Source: Dastarcus helophoroides
Taxonomy: Eukaryota; Arthropoda; Insecta; Coleoptera; Bothrideridae
Direction: 5' to 3'
NCBI GenBank assembly: GCA_028583605.1
Contig: CM053332.1
Span: forward strand, 13,256,442 to 13,320,441
DNA: 64,000 nt
In this document: positions 48,601-57,600 of the stretch, piece by piece
Numbering within the stretch: position 1 is the stretch's first letter
Layout: each line of letters starts with the position of its first letter
The notes under the pieces: model-generated
What the model was told of the DNA's origin: nothing
Seen by the model: the letters and a program-made list of their open reading frames with translations, nothing else
Database searches by the model: none
Program-made: the position numbers and the translations under genes

Positions 48601-51600
48601 CCGGAAATTACAACAAGTCCCGAAGTCTTTGAACAAACAACAACTGTTTCGGAAGAAGATAAAAATGAAGCAGAGAAGGAGGTTACTTCGCCCGAAGCTG
48701 TTACAAAATTGCATGACAAAGAAACAACAGCAAAACCTGAATATGAAGACATTACAACAACTCGAGTTAAGACGACCTTGAGGCCAGAATTTGAGTATAC
48801 CACAGCTCATTCAAGTGAATCATCCATAACAACTAAAAAAGCAACACAATCTGAGAGTCAGGAAACAGAGCATCCTGTAGTATCAACTCTTAAACCTGAG
48901 CATGATGAACAATTCGAAGAAGCCAGTACAAAAGCACCAGAATTCGAACAAGAAGAAACGGAAGGACCAGCAATTATAGAACCAACCATAAAACCTGAAC
49001 ATGATGATGTTTTAGAAAAAGAACAGACCACAATAAAACAGGAACTATCGGAAGATAAGCATGAAAGTAGTAGTAAACCTAGCACTGAAGAACAAACAAC
49101 GTCAGTTAAACCTGATGAGTTACCAATATATACATCACCAGAATTGAATGTAACTGAAACTCCATCACAAGAACACCTAAACGTTACTGAAAAAACTTTG
49201 GAACCATTTACATCTCATCCAGAAACAGAAACAACGCCTAGCACAGGAATAGCTGGCGAATTGTCAACGTCTCCCACGGCGCAACCAATTGTTACTGAGG
49301 GTAAAATAGTCACAACTCAACCAACGACAACGACTACTAGCTACGAACATCCACCGGAGGTGCCTGAATACCCTGGACCCATAGAGGACGATTACGACGA
49401 AGACCAAGGCACTTTTGGACCAGGAACCTGCCGATATGGTGGAAAAGTATACGTTTCGGCCCAACAGATCCCCAGGGACGACCCGTGCGACTTCTGCTTC
49501 TGTTTCAGAAGCGACATAATTTGTTTACAACAGAGTTGTCCGCCTCCAATTCCTCGGTGTCATGAGGAACCGATTAAAGGTTTCTGTTGTCCTCGGTATG
49601 AATGTCCTGTAAATATGGCGACTACCTTTAATGTGACAACGACTACAACGACGACGACAACGACGTTACCTCCGCACTTTTTGCCACACGCTTACAAAGG
49701 TAGGGCGACCAAAACTGGTTGCCTTATACAGGGTAGGGCGTATAGTGTAGGAGAAGTCATTCACTCAACATCTGGACCTTGCTTGCATTGCACGTAAGTA
49801 GATTATATAAAACGTTTAAATTAATAATAACGTCTGCATTAACACCTTTGATGTAAAGGCTCCTTTCATTCGTCAAGAAAAACATTCAATTAATGTTGCT
49901 TTCATCTTTTGAATGGTTACGTAAGAAAGTTGCTTCAAACCTTCAAAAACAGAACACTAATTTTGAAAAAGACGCGTTCTGATGATATAGTTACTGAAAG
50001 AAGGACATATACATCTCCAAAACTTGGAAAAACATATAGTTTTTTTCTAAAGACTGATAAATAATTTTATTGCAATAATGGTTGCTTGACAACACGATTG
50101 ATTGAAATGGTAATTGATTAAAATGTTCAATTTCAAAAATTTGAACTTTGATAATGTGTCTAGCATCCAGTAATGAAACTGCAGCTTGTTGTCTTTGGTG
50201 ATTTCAAAGGAGATAGTCATCAGAATAACATCAAACTTAATTTTACACTAATTAATTAATACGAGCCTTCAATTATTATAAACAGCGGTGCGACAAGTGC
50301 CATCATAATAAAATTTACATTATCAGAGTATCACGTTAAGATAAACATAATAACGCAGACATACGTTCATTGCAATGTCCTTTTAGTTTTTTAGACTCCA
50401 AGAGATCAAGGATAAATTTGCAGACGAGTATATTTATAATTAAATGCAAATTAAATATCATTGCATTAACGATTATAATCGGGCACAGATCCAGGATTTC
50501 GCTTATGTGGGGGCAATTTTTCTAGTAATTTACCCATTTTAAAGACAGTGACTTAGATAACTTTTGCAATGGGGAAGTTACAATTTTCGCACTAAGAATC
50601 ATTTCCCATGTTTGCAAAAATGAGCTCAAAAATTTATATTTATCCCTAACTGAACCAAACACAGATAGGACTTCAAACCATATCCAGTGGCGGCTGGCGT
50701 ATAGGCACTATGGAACTGCAGCACCCCCAATTTCGCTTAAGAGTTGTTTTCTCAAACTTTTCTGAACACTTTTCATTGCACAACTTTTTGTAGAAATTTT
50801 AAATTTTCTTTGATTTCTTTTTGTAGAAACTTTGGGTTTCTTTCACGAAGTTGCGACATTTAAAGACCTATTTTATTTTTAATTTTGATCAAAATCACAT
50901 TTTCAGAAAACTGATTTTTGTTAAAGTTTTGAGGAAAAAATCAATACTTCGAGCGGGAATTAAAATTTTAAGAAAAAACTCAAATTTCTTTGAAAATGTC
51001 AAGATTTTGAGCAAATAATTACAATTTCAAGAAAAAATCTAAATCCAACTCATCTCGCATTTTACTGTTTCTCTAAAAAATAAGTTAATATGGTATCTTC
51101 GAATTTTTACCTCAAATCCCGTTTTGTATAAAAATTTTGAGTTTTTTTCAGATAGGTCGATGTTTTAATGAAAACTTTGATTTTTTCCGCAAAGTTTCCA
51201 TTTTTCCTAAATATTTTATAAAAAAGAAATTTCTCGAAATTTTTATTTTTCCTGAAACTGTTCTTAAAATTTCTTCTAGATATTTCAAGTTCTCCAGATT
51301 TTTCTTTGTGTTCCTCTAATTTTCTTTAAAAATGTCAAGTTTTTTACGACACTTTGACAATTTAAAGTTTATTTTATTTTGTAGTTTTGACAAAAAGTGT
51401 TTGGAAAAAACTTTGAAAGCTCTGTAAAAATTTCAACATTTTGGGAGAACCAAAAAATTTTGTTGTAAAGATATTTAAATTTTTTTTAAAAATTTCGATT
51501 TTTTCTCCAAGAAATTTCCTTTTTTTTTCCTATGCAGTTTTCTGTAAACATTTTATACAAAGAATTTTTTTTGAAATTTCTAATTTTCCTGCAGATTTTG

Positions 51601-54600
51601 TATTTAAAATATTTTTTCTTGTAGAAAATTCGATTTCTCTCTAATTTATTTTGGAAATTTAAAAGTTTTTTAACGAAATTTTAATGTTTTAAAATTCGTT
51701 TTATTTCGTAATTTTCATAAGAAACTGAAAATTATCAAGTATAAGTTTAGGGAAAATAAACTTCAAATCTGCATAAAAATAAGAAAATTTTGGGAAAAAT
51801 ATTGAAATTTCAAGAAAAAATGAACCTTGTAAATTTCAACCTTTTTTACAATTTGATATTTATTCTAAAAAATTACTATTACTGTAGGACCAAAGAAAAT
51901 TCTGAATTAGAATTTCCAATTTTTCTAGAAATATTAAATTTATTCTTGAAATTCTCAAGTTTGAATTTAAAATTCAAATTTCAATAAAAAAAAGATTGAA
52001 ATTAAAAGATTAAACTCAAAATTTCAAGAGAAAGCAGATCATATTTCTAGAAAAAAATTTCTTATTAGTAAACAACATTTTTCAAGAAAAAATAAAATTT
52101 TCGGAACTAAAGAAAAAAATTTTTTCTCAAATAAATTAATTGTCAAAAATATTCTTCTAATTTCGACTTTTAAAGTGGAAATTATTGATAAAAAGAGTCA
52201 ACATTTCTAGAAGAGTCTCAAAAATTCAAAATAAAAATTAAACCAAATGTTAAAAAAAATCATTAACAATTTACTGTTCTAATTTAATTTTTTTCTGGTA
52301 ATTTTGAAGTTCCAGAAAAATTTAAAAAATCAAATATTTCAGGTTGAAGCAAATTTTTTCTGATTAAAATTCAAGTTTTGGCAATTTATTTGTACATAAA
52401 ATGCAAGTTTTTTTAAAAATTTGCTTCAAAACTTTGCACAATTTTAAAAATAGGAATTTTTGTTATTAATTTTTTTAAATTCGAGTATTATTGCAAAATT
52501 TTTCTTAAAAAATGTAAATTTAAAAAGAAAAACATTACCACTTTTAAAAAATAAAGCTAAAGTTATCAGAAAAGTCGAACTTTTAAAAAAAAGCTAAATC
52601 TTAAAAAATGTTGAAATTTTCATAGAAAGTCAAATTTTCAAAAGAAAATAAGGATTGCGAAAAAATTTTCAATTTTTAAAATGGTCGACATTTTTAATAA
52701 TTTTGGGAATGTGAATAAAAGACGAATTTTTGGAAAAATATCAATATTTTAAATAAATTGCAGAGTTTTTAATTAAATTTTCGAAGAAGCTGAATTTTTT
52801 TAATATTAGGATACTCTCAAAATCCTCTGAAAATACTTTAAATTGAAAAAATAGTCAACATTTTTAAGTTTTCCAAAAAATTTAAATTTTGTAAAATGAC
52901 TAAAATTTTGAAAAATTCGGACATTTGAAAAAGCCCGGAATTTTCAACAAAGTGGGAATTAAGATAAAAAGTCGAAAATTTAAAAAAGTGCAGATTTAAG
53001 AAAAGGTTAAAATTTTCAATAAAGAAAGTCGAAATTTGTTGACAAGGTAAACATTTTCAAAATCTTTCAAATTTTCAAAAGAAATCAAAATTTTGCGAAA
53101 GAAGAAATTATCAAAAAGAAAAGGTTGAAATTTATAGTTGAAATTAAAAAAATATCAAAATTTTCAAAAAAATTTGAGATTTTTTATCGAATTAATGAAA
53201 TAATTCGAAATTTTAAAAAAATTTTAAATTTTGAATAGTTGGGAAATTTGCACTCAACAAAAATCAATAAAAATCAAAATTTTCGAAACCGGAATATCAA
53301 AAACGAAATTATCAGATAGATCGAGGTCTTCAAAGGTCGAAATATTGAGACGTTAAAATTTTGAAAGAAGTTTAAATTTTTGGTAGTTAAAATTTTGAAT
53401 CAAAGTGGAACATTTTTTAAAAAGGTTGAAATTTTAGATCAAAAAAATTAAAATTTTGAAAAAATATCAAACGTTTCATAAAATTTCAAAATTTTCTAAA
53501 AAAAATCGAAATTTTGAAAGAATTTCGAAAATTAAGAAGGTAGCGAAATTTTCAACAACAAAAAATTAAAAAATAATCGAAATTTTGCAAAAAAAAGTCG
53601 AAATTTTGAAAAATAGTTGACATTTAAATAAAAACCAGTCGAAATTATTAAGAATCAAAATTTTCAATAAAAAAATTATAATTTTCCAAAAAAAAATTAT
53701 AAACAAAGATGAAATTTAGAAAAAATTGAAAAAATTTACATTTTTCAAAAAGAGTAAGAATTCTCAAATGGTAAAAACTAAAAAAAATGTAAATTAATTT
53801 TCAAAAAAAATTACAAAAACACCGAACACCGAAAAGTCTAAATATTTACAAAAATACGGAAACTTTTAAAAGAGTATTCACATTTTTCAGAAAAGTCATT
53901 ACTTGATAAAATAAGGTCGAGATTACGAAATTACAGTCGAAATTCGGAAAAAAATCCAACGCGACATTATCAGAAGTTTTCATTGTCAAGATTTCAAAGA
54001 AATCTAAAATTTTCGAAAAGCAACGTTTTGAAAATGTGGAAATCTTAAAAATTTTAAAACGCTGAACATTGTCGCAGCACCCCCATTAGTTTTGACTACG
54101 AGCCGCTACTGACCATATCTGAACCAAAAATTAGAAAAATAAGTTATTTTTGGCAAAACCAGAGTTGAACCGAAAAAAAAACGATTTATTGTTTAAAAAC
54201 GACTAAAATATCATTATTACAGTTTATTGATTGGAGGATTTGAGTTGTGGTAAATTAAATTTTATTTATTTCTTGCTCTTCTTTGATGGTTCCTTGGAGA
54301 GATCTTAATGTACTCAACACAATGTTAAAAAATCTCTTATATGTAGAAATATAAAGGTAGAATTTAGTAGGGTAGATGTGTCAGTAGTCGGCCAGTTTAC
54401 CTAAATTTTGAGTTAGTACTTTAATTAAATTTGTTTAATAATCGAAGTGATTAAGGTAATTATTGTAAATAAAAGTTTAATATCTTTATTATAATAAAGC
54501 ATAAGTAACTTCCCAAAAGATGAAAGTGTTTTATTTTATTTTATTGTTTTTGTTGAAGAGTGCAATTTCGCTAGTAACCGGCCGCAAAAATTCAGTTAAC

Positions 54601-57600
54601 GGCTGCGGTTATTCTAGTAGTCGGCCATACAGTAAAATATTCTAGGCGATTTTAATACATTCAATAATTGATTAATAAAGCATTTTATTTGTAAGAAATA
54701 AAATAACAAAACAAGTAAAGAGTGGTAAGAAAGTTTTAAATTTTATAAACGAATTATATCTGGTGAAAAATGTTTATGAATAGAACAATAAATACTAAGA
54801 AAAGAGAACACTAAAAAACTCTTATAAATTATATTAGTCTTTACAAAAGTTACACTTAAAATTAATTATAGCAACTTTATCATATGCTTGGTCCTGAAAT
54901 TTAGTACATCTAAGATGATACCAATAAGGGCAGTAGCCACATCCTATATTTTTTCAGAGTCTTCTTCCGCATCACTGCACAGATCTTCATTACAAAAGTG
55001 ACACTTTTGTTTTTGCTTCTGACCTCCTTTTACAACTTTCTTTCCTTTTTCCATCTTCTTTTTTTTGCCATATGTCTTTTCAATTGTTTAATATTTTCTT
55101 TCTCTTCTCGTTCTTTTCACTTCTTTCTATAGTGTTTCCTCCATTTGTTGGAAGATATAGCTTTAGGGAAAACTTCTTTGACTTTCTTATTTGCATTTTT
55201 TTGTAATATATTTGGAAATTTTAAATGTTTATCAAAGGCGCCCTTCGTAACACATTTTGAGGTTGCTGCTGACTGCAAACTATAGTCTTTATGTCCAATT
55301 ATCTTAACATTATTCACGGACATTTCTTCAGAAGGACTCTCGACTTTGCTATTACATCCCAAAAAATAGTTTAGTTCATCATTTAAGTTCAGCGACTCGT
55401 TATCCTTTATTGTAAATTCATTATTTGTTTGATAATTAATAACGGGTTCTTCCACCAAATTAGGGTTAATAGTTATTATATCTTCTAGAATATTAACAGA
55501 TGAAAGAATTTCCCATTTCGGCAGACTATGGTGCTCAGATTCTTAAACTTCCATGGAAGGTTCCGGGACAAGTTGGCCATCTTCAGAAATAATATAATTC
55601 CCACAAGTGATGTTACCTGCAGCAATATTTTTTTCAGTATCTGTTTGATATAAATTTCGTCCTTCTAATTGTAGCATTTTATTCTCAATCACTTGAAAGT
55701 TAATTCCTTTGGAGGTGAGCGCAGGCTCTATAGCCTTTAAAACTCTGTGTGCTGTTTCAAAATCTTCAGTGGAAAACATTGAATGTTGTCCTTCGTGGAT
55801 AGCTTCCAATGTGTTTTTATAGCACTTGGAATAATCAACCTCACTAGGATCAAATGGATATATACCACATTTTCGAAATCCTGCCATTATATAATCTGGT
55901 AATTTTGGATCATTGATAACCTCAGCAAAAATATTGCAGAAATTAATTTTTGTTACAACACAGTTGACGTTTTCAGGCTTATTTTGCCATTTGCGAACCG
56001 TGTTTTTCCAATTAGCTTTCATAGGTTTAAAAACTGCTACGTCAGCAGGTTGGATGATATGTGTGCAATTGGGCGGTAAAGAATACAGAATTATTTGATT
56101 GTCGTCGCAGAACTGGCTCAATTCTAGTGACATATGAGATCGGTGCCCATCCACTAAAAAAAGAACAGGCCGTTTAATTTTTTGTTCATTTAACCAGCCA
56201 TGTAAGGCATTTGCTACGAATTCAAAAAATACATCGCCTTTCATCCACCCACTTTCAGATTTGCCGAGAATCCAATGTTCTGGCATAGAATCTACAAGTG
56301 CTTTTGGAGGTCTGACGTAGGGAAAAACCACCAAAGGAGGCCCGATTCTTCTGTCTGCTGTAAATGTACATAAAACTGTTAAATTCTCCTTCTTGTTTCC
56401 TTTTTTTAATTTTTGCTACATTACGCCATCCTCTAGGGCACAGTACTTTTCCAGATTTTGGGCAAAGGCTAAAACCACTTTTGTCTGCATTTAAAATACG
56501 ACTGGGATCATTTAGTATATCAGCAACATTCTCATTCTTCAGAAATAAGAGAAGTTCGTCAAACCATTTCCTAATATACTGTTCTGTAACTGTTGCCCTA
56601 GCTAAATTTATACTTTCAGCACTTCGGACAGAAATTTCAGGATTTCTTCGTAAAAATGATTTATACCATTTTTCTTTAGGCCTTCCATCCTTAAATGGAG
56701 TTTTTATTTCTTCTGCAAGTACTATCTTGGTAACACTGGAAAACAATTCTTCTTTTTTTAGCGGAAAACCAGACTTTCCTAGTTTCATTATCCAATCGAA
56801 AATTATTTTCTCATTCTGAAGTGTTAATACTGGATCTGGACCTTTTCTACTTTTTTTTGTACGGCCTTGAAGACGATCCTGTACCGTAGATTTTGGAATG
56901 CCATATTTGCGGCATGTTATCCGTAAAGGTTGTCCATTTAAAATTTCTTCGAGGCATTGTTGTAGATGTTTTTCATCATATTGATGAACTTTTTTTCGTT
57001 TTACGATATTTGCCATATTAACTAAAAATAATGCATATTTAGGGTCTAATTTAGAAAAAAAAAAAATTCAAAAATATATGGCCGACTTATGGTTCAGCAT
57101 CTTATTTGTGGCTTAATCCAATAATCGGCCAAAGCTTATTAATGCAAAATGTCAATTTAAAACTTTAATTTTGGTGGCCGACTACTGGTAGCTTAGTAGT
57201 ATACTATTAAATTGGGCAATATTTCAAATAAAAATGTTGTATTGATTTAAACATTTTTTAAAAAAGAATAAATTTCAAAGGTTGCAATATGTTAGTAGTC
57301 GGCCGCCCTGGCCGGCTACTAACATCTTAGCTGTTAGAGAGATCCAGTAAGCGGCCACTATTTTATTAACCTTTATATATCCTTTTTCTCAATTTCAAAT
57401 TATTAAATGTAAAATTTAAACCCTGCTTTTTATATTTAACAAGAACTTTATTTAGAAACATGTTAGTAGGTAAATTACTCACCTAAAAAAGAAACTACAC
57501 ATATATATTTCTTAGGAATAGTGATCTTATAAACTATAACCTGCAGAAAACACACAACTTTTAGAGCTAAACTGAAGCCAAAGTATTTACCGCCCAATTG

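Noticed and set aside
42191..49464. Many minus-strand open frames of 60-160 codons, rich in Ser, Val and Cys
   Set aside because: They are shadows of the Thr/Glu-rich tenectin exons; they have no start context, domains or splice logic.
54834..57016. Domesticated host gene of the Jerky/Tigger type
   Set aside because: It is still enclosed by matching TIRs and TA duplications and has stops and shifts, so it is a transposon copy.
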